Assembly (NCBI GenBank): GCA_036639635.1
Contig: JAVWIF010000066.1
Span: forward strand, 1 to 8,773
Length of the DNA stretch: 8,773 nt
Direction: 5' to 3'
From: JAVWIF01 sp036639635
Lineage (GTDB): Bacteria > Bacillota_I > Bacilli_A > Erysipelotrichales > Erysipelotrichaceae
The position numbers and the translations under genes were made by a program. The notes under the pieces are model-generated. The model was not told the origin of the DNA, did not search any database, and saw only the letters and a list, made by a program, of their open reading frames with translations. Of the stretch, positions 1-6,428 are shown one piece after another (the stretch's first letter is position 1; the number at the start of each line of letters is the position of its first letter).

Positions 1-2
1 AA

Positions 3-50
3 AAAATGGTTCATTTGCAGAAAAAATTTCCAATGATAGAAGAAAAGTAA
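3..50 (+). CDS. Possible 3' end of an upstream gene (partial)
   Basis: An open frame enters from the left edge and stops with TAA at 48-50, giving a C-terminus ending in FPMIEEK. Its stop lies 25 bases before the terminator stem at 76, a normal distance, which is the only reason to prefer it. A second + frame (from position 2) runs further and stops at 89-91, inside the terminator loop; its residues end in NNIGKKQV. I cannot decide between them from so few codons and recognise neither protein. Confidence 0.25.
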   Translation, partial: KMVHLQKKFPMIEEK

Positions 51-75
51 CAAGCGTAATACTGAATAATATAGG

Positions 76-109
76 AAAAAAACAAGTGTAAAATAGCACT
101 TGTTTTTTT
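76..109 (+). terminator. Intrinsic terminator of the upstream unit, likely bidirectional
   Basis: The arm AAAAAAACAAGTG (76-88) is perfectly complementary to CACTTGTTTTTTT (97-109), a 13-bp stem with an 8-base loop, and the 3' arm ends in seven T. Because the 5' arm starts with seven A, the opposite strand also ends in a T run, so the element could work in both directions. It separates whatever lies upstream from the operon beginning at 311. Confidence 0.85.
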
Positions 110-139
110 GTGACGAAACTAAATAGGTTTATTTGAATA

Positions 140-148
140 TGTTACAAT
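140..148 (+). promoter_or_regulatory. Extended -10 promoter of the PTS/peptidase operon
   Basis: TGTTACAAT reads as an extended -10 element (TG, one base, then TACAAT, one mismatch to TATAAT). No convincing -35 hexamer sits 16-18 bases upstream (the 17-bp position is TAAATA), which is usual for TG-extended promoters. It is the best -10 candidate between the upstream terminator and the first gene, and would give a leader of about 155 bases. Sequence inference only. Confidence 0.5.
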
Positions 149-278
149 GAAGAAAGAATACTAAAAGCATGTTGTTTCATAGAAGCATTTAGTAGAAAAA
201 TCGGTATTAAGCTAAAAATTGCATGTTCAAATGAAATATGTAATCTTTTAAAAAAGATGAAACAAATTTATACTTACA

Positions 279-294
279 ATGTAAGCGATACCGA
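279..294 (+). promoter_or_regulatory. Candidate cre operator (CcpA binding site)
   Basis: The stretch ATGTAAGCGATACCGA matches the cre consensus WTGNNARCGNWWWCAW at 14 of 16 positions, including the central ARCG core; the two mismatches are in the right half (C for W, G for A). It lies downstream of the proposed promoter and just ahead of the ribosome binding site of the first gene, a position where bound CcpA would block elongation. This fits carbon catabolite repression of a PTS operon. The site falls within what would be coding sequence if the regulator started at 257, another argument for the 311 start. Confidence 0.5.
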
Positions 295-310
295 TGAAAG
301 GAGAATCTGT

Positions 311-2200
311 ATGAGGATATATCAAATACTTGTAGATTTAATGGAAGCGAATGAATATTTAAATTTAACATATTTTATGAAAAAATATGAAGTATCAAGA
401 AGAACAATACAAAATGATCTTTCTTATTTAATACAGATGTCTTCTAAAAAAGGTTATCAAATACATATGACACGAGGCAGTGGTTATCTGTTAGAAGTGA
501 TAGATGTGGCCTTATTAGAAGCATTTAAGGCAACATTAGTTGGAAATCAAGGTGTGGATATAAAAGATAGAGCACAAAGCATTCTTGCTTATCTAGCACT
601 ACAGAACGATTATATAGCAATGGATAGCATTGCTGAACAATTCGATATGAGTAAAACAACGATTAAAAACAATATGGAAGATGTTGAAGAATTAGCGAAA
701 ATATATGGTTTAAAGTTGGAACGAAGAAGTCATTATGGTATTAAACTCCATAAAAATGATAAAGGATGTAAACAATTTTTGGTTGATTTATATGTAAGCC
801 AAAATGTGTTGTTGATACAAGTGATGAAAGAACAAATTGCTAGTTTTGAAAAAGTAAAAGAATTTTTGCTGAAACAATTTGAAATTCATCAATTAAATAT
901 TAATTATCATGAATTGAACAATGTAATTGTATGGTTAGAAATTACTGTATATTATGCGATGGTAAAAAAAGAAGTTCATGAAAATATAAGTAAAAATGGA
1001 AACTCAATTATCAACACACTTGTTGAAATGATTGAATCCACATATGATGTGCAAATAAATGAAACAAGCAAAGAAATAATGGAAGAAGTATTACAAGCAA
1101 ATGTACGTAAAAAAATACCTAGTATATCTTTTAGCGATCAATTAGAAGAAGATATAACGATGTTCCTACTTGAAATAGATGAACTCTATGATACTAGTTT
1201 TACTCAAGATAACGAGTTTAAAGTATCCTTAATTACGCATGTAAGTTTGTTGATCGATAGATTACATCAAAAGATATCTTATAAAAACACGTTAATAGAT
1301 GAATTGTCCATTCGTTATCCAATGATATTTAATATTGCTATTCGTTTTGGAGATATGTTAAAGGATAAGTATGGCGTAGTAGTAACACGAGATGAAACAG
1401 GCTTTGTCGCTACGCATTTTGCTGTTCATATGGAAAAAGAACGAAAGTTAAAAGCGCCACAATTCCATAACATAGCAGTTATTTGTAGCTCAGGTGGTGG
1501 AAGTGCTTATTTGATTAAGCTACAAATGGAATCCTTATTTCCTTCTTCCAAAGTAGAAACATTTAGTATGTTACAAATGGATGATGTAAAAAACTTTGCT
1601 CCTGATTTAATTTTTACGATTATGCCATTAAGTCAAGAGTTTAAGGTTCCTGTTATTTTAATAAAAGAGTTATTAGATGATGATGATTTGAAGAGAATAC
1701 GACAAGTATTGCAATATGATCATTATGATAGTCTTACGATAGATAATTCTAATCCTTATCTATATGCAATTTTCCATCGTGACTTCTTTGAAGTAAAAAA
1801 GGCAGACGATTGTACTAGTTTAATTACCAAGATGGCTGAAAAATTAGAGCAAGCAGGAATTGGTGGGGAACATTTTTGTGAGTATGTCTTAGAACGAGAA
1901 AGTTATATGGAAACGATTTATTTAAATGGAGTAGCAATTCCACATCCAATGCAAATGAGTGGAGTACGAAATATGATATCGGTTTGTATCCTAGATAAAC
2001 CAATATATTACCATAAAAAAGATGTAAAAATTGTGTTCTTAATTTCTTTAACGAAAGAAGATTATGAGGTTCATAAAGATATTACAAAAATATTGTATAT
2101 GTTAATGAAAGATGAAAAACGACTATCACGAATCTTAACTACACGAACATTTGAGGAATTAATGATTGTTATAAAGGAATTGGATGGAGGTCTAAGATGA
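311..2200 (+). CDS. PRD-containing, PTS-controlled transcriptional activator (LicR/MtlR type)
   Basis: A 629-residue multidomain regulator. In order: an N-terminal winged helix (about 1-62, recognition helix near VSRRTIQNDL), a second HTH (about 88-146, MSKTTIKNNM), a degenerate PRD1 (about 165-270), PRD2 (about 280-380) with conserved H310 and H369, an EIIB(Gat)-like domain (about 386-470) with C392 in CSSGGGS, and an EIIA(mannitol/fructose)-like domain (about 490-625) with H545 in VAIPHP. Two DNA-binding domains make it an activator rather than an RNA antiterminator. In the family, phosphorylation of PRD, EIIB and EIIA residues by HPr and cognate EII proteins sets activity. Start: ATG 311 has AAAGGAG seven bases upstream; the in-frame ATG at 257, 18 codons earlier, has no such site and its extension would cover the cre-like operator. 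The gene ends in a 4-base overlap with the peptidase gene, so regulator and targets are co-transcribed. It probably controls its own operon. Confidence 0.88.
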   Translation: MRIYQILVDLMEANEYLNLTYFMKKYEVSRRTIQNDLSYLIQMSSKKGYQIHMTRGSGYLLEVIDVALLEAFKATLVGNQGVDIKDRAQSILAYLALQNDYIAMDSIAEQFDMSKTTIKNNMEDVEELAKIYGLKLERRSHYGIKLHKNDKGCKQFLVDLYVSQNVLLIQVMKEQIASFEKVKEFLLKQFEIHQLNINYHELNNVIVWLEITVYYAMVKKEVHENISKNGNSIINTLVEMIESTYDVQINETSKEIMEEVLQANVRKKIPSISFSDQLEEDITMFLLEIDELYDTSFTQDNEFKVSLITHVSLLIDRLHQKISYKNTLIDELSIRYPMIFNIAIRFGDMLKDKYGVVVTRDETGFVATHFAVHMEKERKLKAPQFHNIAVICSSGGGSAYLIKLQMESLFPSSKVETFSMLQMDDVKNFAPDLIFTIMPLSQEFKVPVILIKELLDDDDLKRIRQVLQYDHYDSLTIDNSNPYLYAIFHRDFFEVKKADDCTSLITKMAEKLEQAGIGGEHFCEYVLERESYMETIYLNGVAIPHPMQMSGVRNMISVCILDKPIYYHKKDVKIVFLISLTKEDYEVHKDITKILYMLMKDEKRLSRILTTRTFEELMIVIKELDGGLR

Positions 2201-3252
2201 ACGCTGAATTATTGATGAAGCTAAGCGATGCGGATGCTGTTGCATCCAAGGAAGATGAAGTACGTTCCATATTATATGAAGAATTACATACATATTGTGA
2301 TGATATTTCTTATGATATGCTAGGTAGTATGATTTTTCATAAAAAAGGGGCTGCAAAAAATCCGCTGAAAATTATGTTTTGTGCACACATGGATGAAGTA
2401 GGGTTTCTTGTTCGCCATATATCAGATATTGGATTTGTTTACTTGGTAGCACTGGGAGGGGTTTTAGCAAAAAGCAAAGAAATGCAAAAGGTAAATATTA
2501 CAACATCACAACAAAAAAAGATTGTTGGTTTATTAAACATTACCAAAGATGAAAAAGGGAATGTGAAAGATATGTACGTGGATGTCGGTTGTGATACACG
2601 TGAAGAAGTTGAGGCTTTAGGCATTGAGATTGGAAATATGGTTTGTTTTGCTAGTATAGCGCAACAGATGAGCAACAGAAACGTTTATATGGGAAAGGCA
2701 ATGGATGATCGTAGTGGTTGTTATGTTCTAGCTGAAGCCTTAAAACAAATGCAAAATGAAACATATGAAAATGATATTTATATGGTAGCGACAAGTAGTG
2801 AAGAAGTGGGGGTACGTGGAGGAAAACTTGCAACGTATCAGGTGAACCCAGATATTGTATTTGCGATTGATGTAGCAAATAATCCTGAATTAAATAAAAA
2901 TTACACGAACCATCGTTTGATTGGTAAAGGATGCATGCTTGTTCATTATGACAAAACATTAGCACCTAATGAAAAGTTATTGAACTTTGTGAAACAATGC
3001 GCAAAGCGCAATGATTTACCTTATCAATGCGATATGTTTGGTGGAGGTGGAACGGATGCAGGAAATGCAAGTCTTTCTAGAAATGGAAAATTAGCACTTG
3101 TGATTGGTATTCCATTACGTTATTGTCATGGATCATATTCATTAGTACATCAAGATGATTTAGAACATACAATTCAATTAGTAAAACATTTGGCAACAGA
3201 TTTAACAACAGAAAAATATAAATCTTTTATAGATTTTAATGGAGGAAAATAA
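2197..3252 (+). CDS. M42 family metallo-aminopeptidase (YpdE/FrvX-like)
   Basis: A 351-residue cytosolic co-catalytic (dinuclear) metallopeptidase removing N-terminal residues from short peptides. Visible M42 landmarks: FCAHMDEVGF with metal ligand H64 and D66; DVGCDTREEVEALGI at 129-143, the typical PDZ-like insert segment; KAMDDRSG with bridging D170; SSEEVGVRGG with catalytic E202 and ligand E203; AIDVANNP with D225; GGGGTDAGNAS at 282-292; and the last ligand H311 in RYCHGS. Length is normal for the family. The tail of the active site reads CHGSYSLV rather than the usual HS..E, a possible specificity change. Start ATG 2197 overlaps the regulator stop by four bases and has GGAGG seven bases upstream. 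It precedes the PTS genes and, with the M24 gene further on, recalls the YpdE/YpdF pair of the E. coli fry cluster and FrvX of the frv operon. Exact peptide substrate unknown. Confidence 0.9.
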   Translation: MNAELLMKLSDADAVASKEDEVRSILYEELHTYCDDISYDMLGSMIFHKKGAAKNPLKIMFCAHMDEVGFLVRHISDIGFVYLVALGGVLAKSKEMQKVNITTSQQKKIVGLLNITKDEKGNVKDMYVDVGCDTREEVEALGIEIGNMVCFASIAQQMSNRNVYMGKAMDDRSGCYVLAEALKQMQNETYENDIYMVATSSEEVGVRGGKLATYQVNPDIVFAIDVANNPELNKNYTNHRLIGKGCMLVHYDKTLAPNEKLLNFVKQCAKRNDLPYQCDMFGGGGTDAGNASLSRNGKLALVIGIPLRYCHGSYSLVHQDDLEHTIQLVKHLATDLTTEKYKSFIDFNGGK

Positions 3253-3253
3253 A

Positions 3254-3574
3254 ATGACGGAAATAGAACAACAAGTGATGGGAATTATATCTGCTGCAGG
3301 AGATAGTAAAGCGAAAGCTTTTGAAGCTTTAAAACTAGTGAAAATAAGTGATTATGATGGAGCAAGAAAGCTATTAGATGAAGCAAGAGAGTTAGACTTA
3401 TCCGCACACAAGATTCAGACACAATTAATTACTGCAGAATTGTCTGAAGGTGGGGATAAACCAGAAATTGGGTTATTAATGGTTCATGCGCAGGATCATT
3501 ATATGACTTCTCAATTAGCAAGGGATCTAATTGAAGAAATGATAAATGTATTTGAAGCAAAGGAGGCTAAATGA
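3254..3574 (+). CDS. PTS EIIA subunit, lactose/cellobiose family
   Basis: A 106-residue all-helical cytosolic phosphocarrier that takes phosphate from HPr and passes it to EIIB. The signature MVHAQDHYMT is present: H78 is the expected phospho-acceptor and D81 the metal-binding residue of the trimer, the same spacing (His, then Asp three later) as in classical IIA-Lac. Length fits the family (about 100-115). Start: ATG 3254 is one base after the peptidase stop and eight bases after GGAGG (3241-3245). An in-frame ATG at 3239 would place the ribosome binding site inside the gene and is rejected. It overlaps or abuts EIIB. Lac/cellobiose/chitobiose family membership is clear; the transported substrate is not. 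Confidence 0.93.
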   Translation: MTEIEQQVMGIISAAGDSKAKAFEALKLVKISDYDGARKLLDEARELDLSAHKIQTQLITAELSEGGDKPEIGLLMVHAQDHYMTSQLARDLIEEMINVFEAKEAK

Positions 3575-3906
3575 TGAAAATTGTATTATGTTGTGCTGGT
3601 GGTTTCTCTACCACAATGTTAATGGATTCTATGAAAAAGACAGTAAAAGACAGTGCAAAACTTAACATCGATGACTTTAAATTTGTAGCAATCCCAGTTG
3701 ATACGTTACAAAGCGAAGTTGAGGATTGTGATGTATTAGTAATTGGACCACAGATTGCCCACAAGTTAGATTACATCAAACCAATTATTGATCCATACAA
3801 AGTTCCTTATGTACTTGTTGATAAAGATACATATGGACAAATGGATGGAGCAACTGTCATGAAAATGGCGTTAATTGCAAGAAGAAAAGCAGATTTACAA
3901 AAATAA
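3574..3906 (+). CDS. PTS EIIB subunit, lactose/cellobiose family
   Basis: A 110-residue cytosolic phosphotransfer protein with the fold of low-molecular-weight tyrosine phosphatases. The N-terminal P-loop CCAGGFSTTM contains C7, in the C-x-x-G-x-S-T position that receives phosphate from EIIA and hands it to sugar bound by EIIC. The downstream segment DVLVIGPQIAHKLDYIK is typical of cellobiose-type IIB. There are two consecutive ATGs (3571 and 3574); GGAGG at 3562-3566 is seven bases from the second and only four from the first, so 3574 is preferred, giving a one-base overlap with the EIIA stop (TGATG). Starting at 3571 adds one Met. Confidence 0.92.
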   Translation: MKIVLCCAGGFSTTMLMDSMKKTVKDSAKLNIDDFKFVAIPVDTLQSEVEDCDVLVIGPQIAHKLDYIKPIIDPYKVPYVLVDKDTYGQMDGATVMKMALIARRKADLQK

Positions 3907-3937
3907 GTTTGATTTAAAAAGAAAGAGAGAAAACCAC

Positions 3938-5263
3938 ATGTTCGATAAATTTGAAAATTTTATGAATAAATATTTAACACCAATTGCGAACAAAATGGAT
4001 AAACAAGTTCATTTAAGTGCAATTAAAAAAGCCATGGTAGCAATGACACCATTGTTAATTATTGGTAGTTTCTGTTTGATTCCAGATGCAATTCCAAATA
4101 TGATTGGATTAGAAAATCCAATTTCAGTATGGATCTTAGCAAATATTGATATTATCTATATTCCTTACAATGTAGGTATGGGATTGATGTCAATTTATGT
4201 TACCGCAATTATTGCCTATCATCTAGCAACTTCTTATAAGCTAGATATTCCAGGTAGTATGAGTATGGCCATTATTGCCTTCTTAATGATGGCAGTAGAA
4301 TATACAAAAGATGGCGGAATTTCAAGTAAATTTTTAGGAACAAAAGGATTGTTTGCGGCTATGTTTGCGACAATCATAGCTGTTGAATTATACAGATGGT
4401 GTAAGAAAAAGAACTTTACCATTAAGATGCCAGAAACTGTACCTGATTTTGTTTCAAGATCATTTGAAATGATTCCAGTATCAGTTATCGTTATTGGTTT
4501 CTTCTTAATTATTCGTGTTGTATGTACAAACGTATTTAATACAGTACCTCCAATGATTTTTACAAATATGTTAGCACCACTAGTTGGTTCTATGGACAAC
4601 CCACTTGCGTTTACATTCTTACAAATGGTTAGTTGTTTATTATTCTTCTTTGGAATTCACCCTTCTGTATTAAGTCCAATCACTAGTCCTATTTCAACTC
4701 AGTTCTTAGCTGAAAACATTGCCAATTATAAGGCACATTTACCATTAGAGCATTTCTATACAGGTGGAGCAATTTCAGCATTCGCTAACTTCACTGGTAC
4801 TGGAGTTACCTTTGGTTTAGTATTCTGGTGTTTATTATCAAAATCTGTTGCCCAAAAGAAAATTGGTCGTGTTGCTTTAATTCCAGCATTATTTGGAATT
4901 AATGAACCAATTCTATTTGGAGCTCCTATTGTATTGAACCCAATCTTCTTTATTCCTTATGTAATTGGTGGGGCTATTTTAGGAACTTTCCCTCACTGGT
5001 TGATGGATATGGGATTATTAAGTATGCCAGTGTTTAATCCTCCTTATGTAGGTGTATTCTTAGAAGGATGGTTGGTAAACCTTGACTGGAGAACAATCGT
5101 TGTTAATGCAATGCAACTAGTAGGATCTATTGCATTATGGTATCCATTCTTCAAGTTATATGAAAAACGTGAATTAAACATGGAACGCTCAAATGCAGAA
5201 AAAGATTCAGTAATTTCATCAGATGATGAAGCATTATTAAATGATTTAGATTTAGATTTTTAA
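3938..5263 (+). CDS. PTS EIIC permease, lactose/cellobiose family
   Basis: A 441-residue integral membrane permease that binds the external substrate and presents it for phosphorylation by EIIB. About ten hydrophobic segments are seen, for example near 31-49, 83-100, 107-121, 136-152, 178-196, 224-240, 288-302, 333-350 and 386-405. Family hallmarks are FFFGIHPSVLSP (H241) and the substrate-site motif FGINEPILFGAP (E323), matching the conserved His and Glu of the ChbC structure. Start: ATG 3938 (MFDKFENFMNKYLTPIA) gives the usual N-terminus, with a modest GAAAGAGAG site eight bases upstream; a 21-codon extension to 3875 would overlap EIIB and is unlikely. The C-terminus ends in an acidic tail (DDEALLNDLDLDF). 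A 31-base gap follows EIIB and a hairpin follows the stop. Substrate is uncertain: the family takes disaccharides, but no phospho-glycosidase is encoded here. Confidence 0.92.
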   Translation: MFDKFENFMNKYLTPIANKMDKQVHLSAIKKAMVAMTPLLIIGSFCLIPDAIPNMIGLENPISVWILANIDIIYIPYNVGMGLMSIYVTAIIAYHLATSYKLDIPGSMSMAIIAFLMMAVEYTKDGGISSKFLGTKGLFAAMFATIIAVELYRWCKKKNFTIKMPETVPDFVSRSFEMIPVSVIVIGFFLIIRVVCTNVFNTVPPMIFTNMLAPLVGSMDNPLAFTFLQMVSCLLFFFGIHPSVLSPITSPISTQFLAENIANYKAHLPLEHFYTGGAISAFANFTGTGVTFGLVFWCLLSKSVAQKKIGRVALIPALFGINEPILFGAPIVLNPIFFIPYVIGGAILGTFPHWLMDMGLLSMPVFNPPYVGVFLEGWLVNLDWRTIVVNAMQLVGSIALWYPFFKLYEKRELNMERSNAEKDSVISSDDEALLNDLDLDF

Positions 5264-5272
5264 AAACACATG

Positions 5273-5308
5273 ATAGTCAAAGGCAAGCAAAAGCTTGCCT
5301 AAGACTAT
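5273..5308 (+). other. Two-tier intergenic hairpin between EIIC and the M24 gene
   Basis: The 69-base gap holds a strongly paired element: outer arms ATAGTC (5273-5278) and GACTAT (5303-5308), a symmetric AA/AA internal loop, then inner arms AGGCAAGC (5281-5288) and GCTTGCCT (5293-5300) around an AAAA loop. All 14 base pairs are perfect. The 3' side is followed by ATTTATG, not a T-run, so it does not look like an intrinsic terminator. It more likely protects or processes the mRNA, allowing different levels of PTS and downstream enzymes; binding by a regulator is possible. Confidence 0.7.
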
Positions 5309-5331
5309 ATTTATGAAAGAAGGAACTGTCA

Positions 5332-6420
5332 ATGGCAAAGAGAATTCATAAGATGCAAGAATTTTTAAAGGCTAATAAACTAGATGCAATCTTATTGACA
5401 ACAAAAACAATGAAAAAATATATAGATACATTAACTGGCGGTGGCTGTAAGGTTCTGATCACAAAAAGTAATGGATATCTTTTCTTAGATGGTCGTTATA
5501 TAGCTGATGCACAAGAAAACGAACACGATTTAGAAATTATTCTATATTCTCCACATAAGAGTGGAAGAAGTTATATGGAGAGTGTAGAATCATTATTAAA
5601 AAAACATGAATGTAAAACACTAGGGATTGAAAGCTCCGAAATGAAAATAGAAGACTATTTTCAATTGAAAGAACTTGATATTGAACTTCGCTTACTAGGT
5701 GAACAAATTGCGATGATTCGTATCCAAAAAGAGGCAGAAGAAATTGCCCTTATGCAGGAAGCTGTAGATATTACAGATAAGATTTATAACAAGGTTGTGA
5801 AACAATTGAAAGTCGGTATGAGTGAATATGAAATATCTGCACTTATACAATATTATGCGGTTCATTATGGCGCACAACAAATGTCCTTTGATACGATTGT
5901 AGGGAGTGGAGAGCGTAGTGCTTTGCCTCATGGTCGACCAACGTCTCGCAAGATTCAAGCACACGAACCAATTCTAATGGATTTTGGTATTCAATATAAG
6001 AACTATCAATCAGATATGACACGTGTTGTTTTTATTGGAAATCCCAAACCTGAAATAGAAAAGATTTATCAGATTGTCTTACAAGCTCAACTTGCAGGAA
6101 TTAAAGCAATGAAAACAGGTGTTACCGCAAGTGATGTTGATAAAGCGGCTCGCGATATTATTGAGGCACAGGGGTATGGAGCTTACTTTGATCATGGGTT
6201 AGGGCATGGATTAGGAATTGGGGATGGATGTGAATATCCGATATTGAATCAAAAAGGTAAGGTTATATTAGCAGAAAATATGATGATGTCTTGTGAACCT
6301 GGTATTTATTTGCCTGGTGTCGGCGGTATTCGAATTGAAGATGATGTAGTAATTCGAAACGGCGTTGGAGTTCCTATGAATAAAACAACCAAAGAAATAG
6401 TTATCCTAGCAGAAAGGTAA
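5332..6420 (+). CDS. M24 family Xaa-Pro aminopeptidase-like protein (YpdF-like)
   Basis: A 362-residue cytosolic protein with a creatinase-like N-terminal domain (about 4-125, including FLDGRY) and a pita-bread metallopeptidase domain (about 135-360). The five dinuclear metal ligands are all visible: D217 (LMDFG), D228 (SDMTR), H292 (HGLGHG), E322 (CEPGIY) and E336 (RIEDD); H200 (ALPHGRP) and H288 correspond to further conserved active-site histidines. The usual VHExP motif after the metal His is altered to DGCEYP with one extra residue, so the substrate-binding His (H361 in E. coli PepP) is absent. Family activity is release of an N-terminal residue ahead of proline; the change may alter specificity or activity. 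Start ATG 5332 has AAGGA seven bases upstream. It follows the intergenic hairpin and lies eight bases before the lyase gene. With the M42 gene it parallels YpdF/YpdE. Confidence 0.88.
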   Translation: MAKRIHKMQEFLKANKLDAILLTTKTMKKYIDTLTGGGCKVLITKSNGYLFLDGRYIADAQENEHDLEIILYSPHKSGRSYMESVESLLKKHECKTLGIESSEMKIEDYFQLKELDIELRLLGEQIAMIRIQKEAEEIALMQEAVDITDKIYNKVVKQLKVGMSEYEISALIQYYAVHYGAQQMSFDTIVGSGERSALPHGRPTSRKIQAHEPILMDFGIQYKNYQSDMTRVVFIGNPKPEIEKIYQIVLQAQLAGIKAMKTGVTASDVDKAARDIIEAQGYGAYFDHGLGHGLGIGDGCEYPILNQKGKVILAENMMMSCEPGIYLPGVGGIRIEDDVVIRNGVGVPMNKTTKEIVILAER

Positions 6421-6428
6421 AGAAGAAA

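Noticed and set aside
257..310. Longer regulator start at ATG 257
   Set aside because: No good ribosome binding site upstream, the 18-codon extension does not look like the N-terminal helix of such regulators, and it would cover the cre-like site; ATG 311 has a strong AAAGGAG at ideal spacing.
2439..2965. Two - strand open frames opposite the M42 peptidase
   Set aside because: They lie wholly inside a well-supported gene, have no ribosome binding sites and no recognisable family features.
3875..3937. N-terminal 21-codon extension of EIIC overlapping EIIB
   Set aside because: The extension is lysine-rich and unlike EIIC N-termini, which typically start with a sequence like MFDKFENFMNKYLTPIA; the family start is at 3938.
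4234..4599. 121-codon - strand frame opposite EIIC
   Set aside because: Antisense shadow of a hydrophobic membrane protein gene; no expression signals.
5273..5308. Reading the EIIC-M24 hairpin as an intrinsic terminator or a BglG-type antiterminator target
   Set aside because: No T-run follows it, the next genes are tightly co-directional, and the regulator here carries HTH domains rather than an RNA-binding CAT domain.
5695..5964. 89-codon - strand frame opposite the M24 gene
   Set aside because: Antisense shadow of a gene with all family motifs; no independent support.
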